A stretch of 37,504 nucleotides of DNA from Candidatus Gaiellasilicea maunaloa (lineage in GTDB: Bacteria > Actinomycetota > Thermoleophilia > Gaiellales > Gaiellaceae). The notes under the pieces were generated by a model, which was given only the letters and a program-made list of their open reading frames with translations, had not been told where the DNA came from and made no database searches. The position numbers and the translations under genes are program-made. Shown piece after piece: positions 1 through 6,616 of the stretch; within the stretch, counting starts at the first letter, position 1, and each line of letters starts with the position of its first letter. The stretch is from the NCBI GenBank assembly GCA_024330215.1, contig JANDLU010000029.1:1-37504 (forward strand), read 5' to 3'.

Positions 1-191
1 CTCGCCGGTGTTCAGGGGGGGGTGGTTGGGGGTGGCTTTCGGGTTTCTGGCCACCGGGAGGGGGCTCGGGGGAACCGGCGGGTTCCCCCGTCGGGAAGCG
101 CCGCTGCACAGCAGCGGCGGCAGCGAGAAGGGGGTCCGCGGGGGAAACAGGGTTTCCCCCGCGCGACCGAGCCGAAGGCGAGGGAGGTGGC
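1..191. other. G-rich, hairpin-rich leader upstream of rph
   Basis: No convincing gene is seen here. Positions 16-35 are almost pure G/T with several G runs, which could form a G-quadruplex. A 6-bp stem (31-36 with 50-55) follows, then three longer perfect hairpins listed separately. The end of an upstream gene cannot be recognised. The last bases (181-189) carry the Shine-Dalgarno sequence of rph. Confidence 0.6.
67..163. repeat. Three successive perfect hairpins before rph
   Basis: Stem 1 pairs 67-76 with 81-90 (10 bp, 4-nt loop). Stem 2 pairs 100-107 with 111-118 (8 bp, loop ACA). Stem 3 pairs 137-148 with 152-163 (12 bp, loop AGG). Stems 1 and 3 share the pattern GGGGGAA / TTCCCCC, so they may be related repeat units. 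None is followed by a T run, so ordinary intrinsic termination is not indicated. A REP-like repeat cluster or an RNA leader are both possible. Confidence 0.6.
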
Positions 192-905
192 ATGAGGAAC
201 GACGGCCGCCACCGGGACGACGAGCTGCGGCGCCTCGACCTGATCCCGGACTTCGTCGAGCTCGCGAACGGCTCCGTCCTCTACTCGCAGGGCAAGACGC
301 GGGTGCTCTGCACGGCGACCGTCGAGGAGGGCGTTCCACGCTGGCTCCAGCGCTCGGGGCGGGGTTGGATGACCGCCGAGTACTCGCTGCTCCCGGCCTC
401 GACGGGCGAGCGGACGGCGCGCGAGGCCTCGCGCGGCAAGCAGGGCGGCCGCACGGTCGAGATCCAGCGTCTGATCGGGCGGGCGATGCGCGCGGTCTGC
501 GACTTCGACGCGCTCGGCGAGCGAACGCTCTGGCTCGACTGCGACGTGATCCAGGCCGACGGCGGCACCCGCTGCGCCGCGATCTCGGGCGCGTTCGTGG
601 CGGCGCGGCGGGCGCTCGACCGGATGGGCCTCTCGAAGGCGCTCGTGGGCTCGGTCGGTGCGGTGTCCGTGGGGATCGTGGACGGCCGTGTCCTCCTCGA
701 CCTCGACTACTCGGAGGACTCGACCGCCGAGACCGACATGAACGTCGTCATGACCGGCGACGGCCGGCTGATCGAGGTCCAGGCGACCGCCGAGCAGGAG
801 CCGTTCTCTCGTGACCTCCTCGACGAGCTGCTCGATAACGCGGCGGGTGGGATCGAGACGATCGGCGAGGCGCAGCAGGCCGCGATCGCCGTCGAGCGTG
901 CCTGA
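192..905 (+). CDS. rph: Ribonuclease PH
   Basis: This is a phosphorolytic 3'-to-5' exoribonuclease that trims tRNA 3' ends using phosphate. The 237-residue length equals the family norm. Visible family blocks are [17 protein letters not shown] (residues 81-97, with the phosphate-binding Arg), [13 protein letters not shown] (115-127) and the acidic block [16 protein letters not shown] (169-184) that holds the metal/catalytic Asp residues. The ATG at 192 is preceded by a good GGGAGG Shine-Dalgarno. The stop overlaps the next start by 8 nt, and rph, mgtC-like and rdgB form one overlapping unit. The rph-rdgB association is common in bacteria. Family and completeness are clear. Confidence 0.97.
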   Translation: MRNDGRHRDDELRRLDLIPDFVELANGSVLYSQGKTRVLCTATVEEGVPRWLQRSGRGWMTAEYSLLPASTGERTAREASRGKQGGRTVEIQRLIGRAMRAVCDFDALGERTLWLDCDVIQADGGTRCAAISGAFVAARRALDRMGLSKALVGSVGAVSVGIVDGRVLLDLDYSEDSTAETDMNVVMTGDGRLIEVQATAEQEPFSRDLLDELLDNAAGGIETIGEAQQAAIAVERA

Positions 906-1572
906 CCTCTCGACGACCGAGGCACTCCTGCGTCTCCTGGCGGCAGCGCTGCTCGGGGGTGCGATCGGGTTCGAGCGCGAGCTGCGCGATCACGAAGCTG
1001 GTTTCCGGACGCACCTGATCGTCTCGCTCGGCGCCTGTGTCTTCACGCTCGTCTCGGCCTACGCCTGGACCGACTGGACGTTCTCGACAGATGAGGGGAT
1101 CGTCTTCGATCCGACGCGGATCGCGGCACAGATCGTGACCGGAATCGGCTTTCTCGGCGCCGGCGCGATCATCGTCCGCGGGATCAACGTGCGCGGCCTG
1201 ACGACGGCGGCGACGCTCTGGGTGTGCGCGGCGATCGGGATGGCGGCCGGCACGGGGTACTACGCGGTCGGCTTCGGCGCCACCGTGCTCGTGCTCGTCT
1301 CGCTCGGGCCCTTGCGGGTCGTGAGCAGGCGGATGGTCGCGCGCGTGCGGCCGGAGGAGGCGACGCTCGCGATTAACCTGACGCCGGAGGGTACGGCCGC
1401 GACCGTGTTGACGCGGATCGAGGAGCTCGGCGGCGTCGTCGACTCGATCGAATTCGGCGACGAGCGGACGATCGAGGTGGCGCTGCGCTCGTTGCGGCGC
1501 TCGGAGTCTGCTCGGATCGCGGAGCAGGTGTCGGCGCTCGCGGACGTCGAGAGGCTCCAGTGGCGGCCGTGA
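898..1572 (+). CDS. MgtC/SapB family membrane protein
   Basis: This 224-residue integral membrane protein of the MgtC/SapB/SrpB/YhiD family has an N-terminal hydrophobic domain. It carries the family signature around [10 protein letters not shown], then [16 protein letters not shown] and GMAAGTGYY, followed by hydrophobic helices. The C-terminal part (about residues 155-224) is soluble and ACT-like in pattern. MgtC proteins are linked to survival at low magnesium, but biochemical function across the family is unsettled, so transport activity is not assigned. The GTG start at 898 overlaps the rph stop and gives the normal N-terminus with [12 protein letters not shown]. An upstream in-frame start would lie inside rph. 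The gene overlaps rdgB downstream. Confidence 0.9.
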   Translation: MPDLSTTEALLRLLAAALLGGAIGFERELRDHEAGFRTHLIVSLGACVFTLVSAYAWTDWTFSTDEGIVFDPTRIAAQIVTGIGFLGAGAIIVRGINVRGLTTAATLWVCAAIGMAAGTGYYAVGFGATVLVLVSLGPLRVVSRRMVARVRPEEATLAINLTPEGTAATVLTRIEELGGVVDSIEFGDERTIEVALRSLRRSESARIAEQVSALADVERLQWRP

Positions 1573-2117
1573 GGGCGCGTCTCTGCTCACGGAATCCCCA
1601 CAAGCTCGAGGAGCTGCGGGCGGCTCTGTCCGGCTGGGAGCTCGAGCTCCTCGACGCGGACGGCTACCCGCCGGAGGACGGTGCGAGCTACTACGAGAAC
1701 GCGCGTGCGAAGGCGCAGTTCGGCCTCGACCACGCCGGACCGCGAGTCTGGATCATCGGCGAGGACTCGGGCATCGAGGCGTTGGCGCTCGGCGGCCGGC
1801 CCGGAGTCCACTCGGCGCGCTGGGCGGACGACGGCGTCGCACGCCTGCTCGCCGAGGTCGCCGGCGCTGACGACCGCAGCGCGCGCTACGTCTGCGAGCT
1901 CGTCTGCCTCACGGCAGACGGCGAGCTTCGCGGCGCGGGCATCCTCGACGGAACTCTCGCGGCAGCCCCACGCGGCAGCGAGGGCTTCGGCTACGACCCG
2001 ATCTTCGTCCCGGCCGGCGAGACGCGTACCGTCGCCGAGCTGGGCGACGAGTGGAAGCGGCGCCACTCCCATCGCGCCCGCGCAGCGCAGGCCCTCTTCG
2101 CCGCCGCACCGTCCTGA
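1560..2117 (+). CDS. rdgB: RdgB/HAM1 family dITP/XTP pyrophosphatase
   Basis: This house-cleaning nucleotide pyrophosphatase hydrolyses non-canonical purine triphosphates (dITP, XTP) to monophosphates. Motifs in the 185 residues are SRNPHKLEEL near the N-terminus (residues 10-19), GEDSGIEALALGGRPGVHSARW (67-88, catalytic Asp 69), GSEGFGYDPIFVP (139-151) and SHRARAAQAL at the end. The GTG at 1560 overlaps the end of the mgtC-like gene. A second GTG at 1569 would also fit. It is the last gene of the rph unit. A repeat-containing gap follows before the convergent membrane-protein gene. Confidence 0.95.
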   Translation: MAAVRARLCSRNPHKLEELRAALSGWELELLDADGYPPEDGASYYENARAKAQFGLDHAGPRVWIIGEDSGIEALALGGRPGVHSARWADDGVARLLAEVAGADDRSARYVCELVCLTADGELRGAGILDGTLAAAPRGSEGFGYDPIFVPAGETRTVAELGDEWKRRHSHRARAAQALFAAAPS

Positions 2118-2120
2118 CGG

Positions 2121-2241
2121 GACGTGTCCGGGGTCAGAGCCCGGCCGTGGCCGTGAAGGACGTGTCCGCCAGCCAATAGTCCTGCATTTCGGCGCTCCGT
2201 GGTTGCAGCAGAAGCGAACCGGCTCTGACCCCGGGCATGTC
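2121..2241. repeat. Inverted-repeat element (REP/MITE-like)
   Basis: The 21-bp arms 2121-2141 and 2221-2241 are reverse complements with two mismatches; the core is GGGGTCAGAGCC. The 79-bp interior carries a further GACGTGTCCG at 2159, repeating the left end. No ORF of its own is recognisable. It lies between the convergent rdgB and YihY-type genes. Such GTCAG-containing palindromes resemble sequences mobilised by IS200-like RAYT transposases, one of which ends this window, but that link is inference. Confidence 0.6.
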
Positions 2242-2255
2242 CGACTGGGACACCT

Positions 2256-2272
2256 CCGGGGCCAGCCCCTGG
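2256..2272. repeat. REP-like hairpin, copy 1
   Basis: A 6-bp stem (one G-T pair) encloses loop CCAGC. The core GGGCCAGCCCCTGG is identical to a copy at 37450-37463, where the stem is fully paired by a compensating A-T pair. It lies in the same intergenic gap as the 121-bp inverted-repeat element. Confidence 0.55.
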
Positions 2273-2282
2273 ACACGACCGT

Positions 2283-3104
2283 TCAGGCCAGGCCGGCGAC
2301 CTCGTCGTCGACTCGCCGGCCCTGCGCGAGCCACCAGTTGACCTCGGCCCCGAAGACGATCACGTTCGCCATCACGTAGAGCCAGACGAGCAAGAGCGCC
2401 GAGGCGCCGAGGGCCTGCACCGCGATCACCTCTCGCGAGAGCCGGACGAAGATCGGCAGGATCTGGAAGGTCACCTGCAGCAGCACGGCTCCGAGCGCCG
2501 CGCCGGGCCAGACCTCGCGCAGCGTCAGCCGCGCATTCGTCAGCCGCTCGTATGCCGAGACGAGGAAGACGAAGACGGCGCCGGTCGAAAGAAGCACCGA
2601 GAGGCCGTAGGCGACCACGCCGTTCGACACGAAACCCGGTGCGAACCGCTTCAGGATGTCGAACCCGATCGAGCCGATCACGAGCGCGATGAAGAGGATC
2701 ACGAGCGACCCCGCCATGAAGAGCGTCGCGAGCCCCTTGCCGCGGAGGAAGCCGCGGTTCGGCTTCCCGTAGACGATGTTGAACGCCGACTCGAGCACGC
2801 TGAAGAGCGAGAGCGACGTCCACAGGAGGAACGCGCCCCCGATCAAGCCGAGCGTCGTCGCGTTCTCCGTGATCGCCTCGACGACGCGGACGATGTCGCC
2901 GATCGACTGCGAGGGAAAGAGCCGTCGCAGCTCCTCGACGAGGTAGCTCGACTCCTCGGCCCGGCCGGTGAACCCGAGCAGCGCCAGCGCGAGGAAGATC
3001 AGCGAGACCGAGGACAGAAGTCCGAAGTAGGCGATCATTGCGGCGAGGTGGGTGCCGCGGTCGGCGAAGAACTTGGCGAGCGGCTGGGCGAGGGGTCGAC
3101 GCAC
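2283..3104 (-). CDS. YihY/BrkB (UPF0761) family membrane protein
   Basis: This 273-residue polytopic inner-membrane protein of the YihY/BrkB family was once annotated as ribonuclease BN. The first helix follows the typical ...THLAAMIAYFGLLSSVSL. Further hydrophobic segments occur near residues 105-125, 130-150, 160-185 and 205-250. A conserved element reads FLLWTSLSLFSVLESAFNIVYG. The function in the cell is not established for the family. The GTG start at 3104 places only a 32-nt gap to the divergent Roadblock gene. On this strand CATACT lies 6 nt upstream of the start, a weak -10 candidate for a leaderless transcript. Its 3' end faces rdgB across the repeat region. Confidence 0.9.
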   Translation of the reverse strand: MRRPLAQPLAKFFADRGTHLAAMIAYFGLLSSVSLIFLALALLGFTGRAEESSYLVEELRRLFPSQSIGDIVRVVEAITENATTLGLIGGAFLLWTSLSLFSVLESAFNIVYGKPNRGFLRGKGLATLFMAGSLVILFIALVIGSIGFDILKRFAPGFVSNGVVAYGLSVLLSTGAVFVFLVSAYERLTNARLTLREVWPGAALGAVLLQVTFQILPIFVRLSREVIAVQALGASALLLVWLYVMANVIVFGAEVNWWLAQGRRVDDEVAGLA

Positions 3105-3124
3105 ACGCGGAGTATGAGCACTGT

Positions 3125-3130
3125 TAGGTT
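3125..3130 (+). promoter_or_regulatory. -10 element (TAGGTT) of a leaderless gene
   Basis: TAGGTT matches TANNNT and ends 6 nt before the GTG start at 3137, so the transcript probably begins at the start codon. No Shine-Dalgarno and no convincing -35 are visible in the 32-nt divergent gap. Confidence 0.5.
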
Positions 3131-3136
3131 CAGGTC

Positions 3137-3601
3137 GTGGACACCGAGAGCGCGCTTGCCGATCTGTCCGAGATCTCGTCGCAGATCGAGTCGGCCGTCA
3201 TCTTCGACTCGGCGGGAGCGGTTCTCGGCTCGACCGGCAGCGACGAGACGCGCTCGAATCGACTTGTCCGCACGGCGCTCGACCTCGTGGCAGCGGCAGA
3301 GCAGCTCGCTCCGAGTCACGCCGGCCCGGGTCAAGACCGCCGCCTGACGCAGATCGAGGGCTCACTCCGTGAGGGCAGCGTCTTCGTGGTTACAGGAGAC
3401 GAACGCTCGATCGCGGCGACGACGACGCCCGAGCCGACCTCGGGGCTCGTCTTCTACGACCTGCGAACGTGCCTGCGCTCGCTCGCGCCCCAGTCGAGGG
3501 AGCCTGGGCCGAACGAGTCCGAGCCCAAGGAGTCGGAGCCGAAGGAGCCCGCACCCAAGCCACGGCGGAGCAGGAAGAAGAAGGTCGAGCCCGATGCGTA
3601 G
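3137..3601 (+). CDS. Roadblock/LC7-domain protein with charged tail
   Basis: Residues 1-115 of 154 fit the Roadblock/LC7 (MglB-like) fold. An N-terminal helix is followed by ESAVIFDSAGAVLGST, a long helix with DLVAAAEQL, a strand pair with GSVFVVTGDERSIAATT, and the final helix GLVFYDLRTCLRSL. In other actinobacteria such proteins often act with small Ras-like GTPases or histidine kinases, but no GTPase gene is adjacent here. Residues 120-154 form a low-complexity tail of repeated EPKES/EPKEP units ending in a basic RRSRKKK patch, probably disordered and able to bind nucleic acid or membrane. The stop overlaps the next gene by 8 nt. Partner and role are unknown. Confidence 0.75.
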   Translation: MDTESALADLSEISSQIESAVIFDSAGAVLGSTGSDETRSNRLVRTALDLVAAAEQLAPSHAGPGQDRRLTQIEGSLREGSVFVVTGDERSIAATTTPEPTSGLVFYDLRTCLRSLAPQSREPGPNESEPKESEPKEPAPKPRRSRKKKVEPDA

Positions 3602-3791
3602 GCTGCCCCTGCGTCGATTATTCGGGCTCGCGCTCCTGATCGCAGGCCCCGTCCTCTGGTTCACTCGGCGACGCGACGAGCGGCGCGAGCGGGTCAGCCT
3701 CTACTACGACGACGGCTCGATGATCACGCTCGAGCGCGGTCTGCCCGGCTCCGAGCGGCTGCTCGAGCTGGCTCGCGCCTCGCTTCATTGA
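3594..3791 (+). CDS. Small single-pass membrane protein, unknown
   Basis: This 65-residue ORF has a basic N-terminus (MRRLPLRR), one hydrophobic helix (about residues 9-24) and a strongly basic RRRDERRER stretch. A short soluble part follows: SLYYDDGSMITLERGLPGSERLLELAR. The orientation predicted by the positive-inside rule is ambiguous because both flanks are basic. It overlaps the Roadblock gene upstream and shares the TGATG junction with pyrE, so the three are likely co-translated. No family was recognised. Codon use and tight coupling on both sides argue that it is real. Confidence 0.7.
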   Translation: MRRLPLRRLFGLALLIAGPVLWFTRRRDERRERVSLYYDDGSMITLERGLPGSERLLELARASLH

Positions 3792-4366
3792 TGGATTCGA
3801 CGCAGCTGAATCTCGCGGTGCAGCTCCGCGAGCACGCCCTGCTCGAGGGCGACTTCGTGCTCCGCTCGGGCCGGCGCAGCTCGTACTACCTCGACAAGTA
3901 CCGCTTCGAGACACGACCTGAGCTCCTCGGGCCGATCGGCGAGCGCCTCGCTGCCGCGGCGCACGAGTGCGAGCCGGGCGCCACGCTCCTCGCCGGACCC
4001 GCCCTCGGCGCCGTCGCGCTCGCCGCGTCGGCCTCGCTCGCGGGCGGGCTGCCCTTCGTAATCGTCCGGGAGGAGGCGAAGTCGTACGGTACGGGCAACC
4101 GGATCGAGGGCTCGTTCGCAGCCGGCGACCTCGTCTGCCTGATCGAGGACGTCGTCACCTCGGGCGGGGCGCTCGCGAGCGCTGTCGAGGCGCTTCGCTC
4201 CGAGGAGCTCGTTGTCCGGAACGCCGTCTGCGTGGTCGATCGCGAGGAAGGCGGGGCGGACGCGCTTGCCCGAATGGGCGTCCGGCTCCGCTCGCTCTTC
4301 CGGGCGGGAGAGCTCCTTTCGCGCGCAAAGTCCGCTGAAAGCAGCCCCGGAAAACCGCATGGTTGA
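3791..4366 (+). CDS. pyrE: Orotate phosphoribosyltransferase
   Basis: The protein transfers phosphoribose from PRPP to orotate to give OMP in pyrimidine synthesis. In its 191 residues, SGRRSSYYLDKY (26-37) is the N-terminal substrate region and VREEAKSYGTGNRIEG (92-107) is the flexible loop with catalytic Lys. CLIEDVVTSGGAL (116-128) is the PRPP-binding motif. The ATG at 3791 overlaps the upstream stop as TGATG; a TTG at 3788 is also in frame but less likely. The next pathway enzyme, pyrF, lies about 2.2 kb downstream on the same strand in a separate unit. The C-terminus is slightly extended and polar. Confidence 0.93.
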   Translation: MDSTQLNLAVQLREHALLEGDFVLRSGRRSSYYLDKYRFETRPELLGPIGERLAAAAHECEPGATLLAGPALGAVALAASASLAGGLPFVIVREEAKSYGTGNRIEGSFAAGDLVCLIEDVVTSGGALASAVEALRSEELVVRNAVCVVDREEGGADALARMGVRLRSLFRAGELLSRAKSAESSPGKPHG

Positions 4367-4377
4367 GCCGGTTCCTG

Positions 4378-4406
4378 TTGAGCGGGTCCGACGAGGCTGT
4401 TAGGGT
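4378..4406 (+). promoter_or_regulatory. Promoter of the HU gene
   Basis: TTGAGC (4378-4383) and TAGGGT (4401-4406) are separated by exactly 17 bp, a good sigma-70/HrdB-type promoter. Transcription should begin near 4413, giving a leader of about 40 nt with a strong AGGAGG at 4439-4444. Confidence 0.75.
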
Positions 4407-4451
4407 CTGCGGCGGTTTCGAGCAAACAGCCACGACGCAGGAGGAGTGCAA

Positions 4452-4733
4452 GTGACGAAACAGGAATTCGTGGACGCCGTAGCGTCGAAGAGCAATCTCT
4501 CGCGCCGCGACGCGAGCGCGGCCGTGGATGCGTTCCTCGACTGCGTCACCGACGCCCTCAAGTCCCGTGACACGATCACGTTCACGGGCTTCGGAAAGTT
4601 CTCAACTGCGGATCGCGCCGCGCGCGAAGGCGTCAACCCGCGGAGCCCCGGCGAGAAAGTGCACATTCCGGCGGCGACCGTGCCCAAGTTCTCGGCCGGC
4701 AGCCAGTTGAAGGCGGCCGTCAAGGGCGGCTGA
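4452..4733 (+). CDS. hup: HU-family DNA-binding protein
   Basis: This 93-residue histone-like dimeric protein bends DNA in the nucleoid. The helical part is MTKQEFVDAVASKSNLS...; the beta-arm has FTGFGKF (44-50) and then VNPRSPGEKVHIPAATVPKF (61-80). The usual Arg before the arm Asn-Pro is replaced by Val (GVNP in place of GRNP). The start is decided by the Shine-Dalgarno: AGGAGG at 4439-4444 lies 7 nt from the GTG at 4452, whereas GTG 4446 would be only 1 nt away. The gene is monocistronic, with its own promoter and a strong terminator. Confidence 0.95.
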   Translation: MTKQEFVDAVASKSNLSRRDASAAVDAFLDCVTDALKSRDTITFTGFGKFSTADRAAREGVNPRSPGEKVHIPAATVPKFSAGSQLKAAVKGG

Positions 4734-4752
4734 GAAGCCTCTCCTGGAGCTC

Positions 4753-4791
4753 GAGAGCCGCCCCGCTCGGAAGAGGGGGCGGCTCTCTTTT
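4753..4791 (+). terminator. Intrinsic terminator of the HU gene
   Basis: A perfect 12-bp GC-rich stem pairs 4753-4764 with 4776-4787 across an 11-nt loop, followed directly by TTTT (4788-4791). It is the clearest rho-independent terminator in the window and separates the HU gene from the SOS-type promoter starting at 4797. Confidence 0.9.
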
Positions 4792-4796
4792 CGCGG

Positions 4797-4825
4797 TTGC
4801 ACACGAACATGTGTTCGCTTAGGCT
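4797..4825 (+). promoter_or_regulatory. SOS promoter: LexA box between -35 and -10
   Basis: TTGCAC (4797-4802) and TAGGCT (4820-4825) are 17 bp apart. The spacer holds CGAAC-ATGT-GTTCG (4804-4817), a perfect inverted repeat matching the Gram-positive/actinobacterial LexA box. LexA bound there would block RNA polymerase. TAGGCT ends 6 nt before the GTG at 4832, so the transcript is probably leaderless. Confidence 0.82.
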
Positions 4826-4831
4826 TGGGCG

Positions 4832-6469
4832 GTGCAGCTCGCCTTCGATTCGGCCGACCGTCTCGTCGAGCTCGTCCACGCCAGGCGGGGGCCGGTGCCG
4901 CTCGAGGATGCGGCGCAGACGTTGTTCGCCCTGCGGCACGTTCCCGTCGGGCTCGCCCGGGATCTCCTCGCCGACGTCGTCGAGGGCGATGCGCGGCTCT
5001 CCTGGCGCGGCGCCGCCGTTGGGCTCGCCGACTCGCCGGGCGCGCGGATGCCTCTCGAGTGCGCGACCTTCGTCGTCGTCGACCTGGAGACGACCGGGCT
5101 TCGTCCCGGCAGCGCCGGGATCTGCGAGATCGGTGCCGTCCGGATTCGCGAGCTCGAGCTCGCGGGGGCCTTCGAGACACTCGTGAATCCGAGACGACCG
5201 CTCCCTGCGCCGATCAGCACCCTCACCGGGATCGAGCCTGCGGATCTTCGCGGCGCGCCTCCCGTCGAGCTCGCCGTTCGGCGCTTCCTCGACTTCGCCG
5301 CCGACGCCGTGCTCGTTGCCCACAACGCGCGCTTCGACCTCGGCTTCCTGGACGTCGAGGTCGAGAGGCTGACAGGGCGACGGCTCGCCGCGCCGGTCGT
5401 CGACACGGTCTGGCTCGCGCGCCGGCTGCTCGCTGGTCGGATCGATCGCGTCGGGCTCGGCTCGCTGGCGCACTTCTTTGGAACCGCGGTGCGGCCCTGC
5501 CACCGCGCACTCGCGGACGCGCAGGCGACCGCCGAGATCCTGCTCGCGCTGATCGGGCTCGCGCAGGAGCGCGGCGCGGCTACCGTTGCCGACCTCGTCG
5601 AGCTGTCGGCACCACGGGCGCGGCGACTCGCGGGGAAGCGCTCGCTCGTGGCGGGCGCGCCGGCCGGCCCGGGCGTCTACTTGTTCCGGGATCGCAACGA
5701 GCAGGTCCTCTACGTCGGCCGTGCGCGCAGTCTCGAGCAGCGGCTCGGCTCGTATTTCCGGACCGAGCGCCAGCGACCGGCGGTGGAGGCCGCGCTCGGC
5801 GCGCTCGCGCGGGTCGAGTGGCGACAGCTCGGCTCCGAGCTCGAGGCGGCTCTCGAGGAGCTGCGGCTCCTGCGCGAGCTGCGGCCGCCGGCGAACGCCC
5901 GGAGCACCCGCCCCGACCGCTACGTCTACCTCCGACGGCGCGGCACCGGCTTCGTCGTCACGGAGACCCCGACCGCGCTCGGGCCGCTCAAGAGCCGCCG
6001 GCTCGCCCAGCGCGCCGCGCGGGCGCTTGCGGATCACGAGGTCGACGACATCGGCGCGGCGCTGCCAGCCCTGCGCGCCCGCCTCGCCCGACTGGCCGCC
6101 GACCTCCGCTTCGAGGACGCGGCGCGGCTCCGCGACCGCGTCACCGCGCTCGAGCAGGTCGCGGGCGTGCTCGCCGAGCTCGAGCGGTTGCGCCGGCTCG
6201 AGGTCTGCGTGCTCGCGCCCGCGGTCGAGACGGGCTTCCTGCGGGCGTTCTTCGTCTCGGGCGGCCGGGTCGTGGCCGTGCGAACGCTCCTGCCCGGCGG
6301 CGCAGGTCGTGTCGAGGCGGAAGCCGGACTCGCGGCCGCGCGGCACGCGGCGCCCTCCTCGGACCCCGAGGACCTGGACGAGCTCCTGCTGGTCGGCTCC
6401 TTCCTGCGTCGGCCCCCTCCCGAGCTCCGCGTCGTTCCGCTGGACGCGGACGAGATCCTCGCTGCCTGA
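4832..6469 (+). CDS. DnaQ-exonuclease/UvrC-like (Cho-type) DNA repair nuclease
   Basis: This 545-residue fusion has, after a 75-residue N-terminal region, a DEDDh exonuclease domain. Its residues are VVDLETTGL (Asp84, Glu86), VAHNARFD (Asp169) and HRALADA (His224, Asp229); all catalytic residues are present. A GIY-YIG nuclease domain follows: PGVYLFRDRNEQVLYVGRAR (280-299). A UVR-like helix pair (LARLAADLRFEDAARLRDRV) comes next, then an uncharacterised C-terminal region. It lacks the UvrC helix-hairpin-helix and RNase H half, as in Cho-type proteins. Fusions of this layout are known in actinobacteria. The promoter carries a LexA box, so DNA-damage induction is inferred. The gene is monocistronic, between the HU terminator and a palindrome pair. 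Confidence 0.9.
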   Translation: MQLAFDSADRLVELVHARRGPVPLEDAAQTLFALRHVPVGLARDLLADVVEGDARLSWRGAAVGLADSPGARMPLECATFVVVDLETTGLRPGSAGICEIGAVRIRELELAGAFETLVNPRRPLPAPISTLTGIEPADLRGAPPVELAVRRFLDFAADAVLVAHNARFDLGFLDVEVERLTGRRLAAPVVDTVWLARRLLAGRIDRVGLGSLAHFFGTAVRPCHRALADAQATAEILLALIGLAQERGAATVADLVELSAPRARRLAGKRSLVAGAPAGPGVYLFRDRNEQVLYVGRARSLEQRLGSYFRTERQRPAVEAALGALARVEWRQLGSELEAALEELRLLRELRPPANARSTRPDRYVYLRRRGTGFVVTETPTALGPLKSRRLAQRAARALADHEVDDIGAALPALRARLARLAADLRFEDAARLRDRVTALEQVAGVLAELERLRRLEVCVLAPAVETGFLRAFFVSGGRVVAVRTLLPGGAGRVEAEAGLAAARHAAPSSDPEDLDELLLVGSFLRRPPPELRVVPLDADEILAA

Positions 6470-6476
6470 GCTCGAC

Positions 6477-6567
6477 TTAGTGTTGTTCCAACACAAGCTC
6501 GCCCGCGCCCGGGCAACCACGTAGCTTGCGAGGGAGGAAAGCCGAGCTTGTGTTGTTCCAACACAAG
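6477..6567. repeat. Pair of CTTGTGTTG/CAACACAAG palindromes, locus A
   Basis: The second unit (6547-6567) is perfect: 9-bp arms CTTGTGTTG and CAACACAAG around TTC. The first (6477-6497) has the same right arm and centre, with two mismatches in the left arm. Centres are 70 bp apart. The same family occurs twice at 26391-26493. The units could be hairpins, a dispersed REP-like repeat or protein-binding sites. Here they lie between the UvrC-like gene and pyrF. Confidence 0.8.
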
Positions 6568-6602
6568 TCTCGAGCCCGCGCGAGCCTCCCCGCTGCGCGC
6601 AG

Positions 6603-6608
6603 TAGCCT
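6603..6608 (+). promoter_or_regulatory. -10 element (TAGCCT) before pyrF
   Basis: TAGCCT fits TANNNT and ends 8 nt before the ATG at 6617. There is no Shine-Dalgarno in between, which suggests a leaderless or nearly leaderless mRNA. No good -35 is seen. Confidence 0.4.
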
Positions 6609-6616
6609 GTGCGCCG

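Noticed and set aside
3788-3790. TTG at 3788 as the pyrE start
   Set aside because: The adjacent ATG at 3791 forms the standard TGATG coupling and is the stronger codon.
4169-4182. 14-bp perfect palindrome GCGCTCGCGAGCGC in pyrE
   Set aside because: It has no loop, and GCTCGCGAGC-type strings arise readily from the codon bias of this genome.
4446-4448. GTG at 4446 as the HU start
   Set aside because: It is 1 nt from the AGGAGG, too close. GTG 4452 has ideal spacing and yields the usual MTKQEFVDAV N-terminus.
6477-6567. CRISPR-like repeat-spacer arrangement
   Set aside because: Only two palindromic units per locus with unequal spacing (70 and 82 bp centre to centre) and no cas genes.
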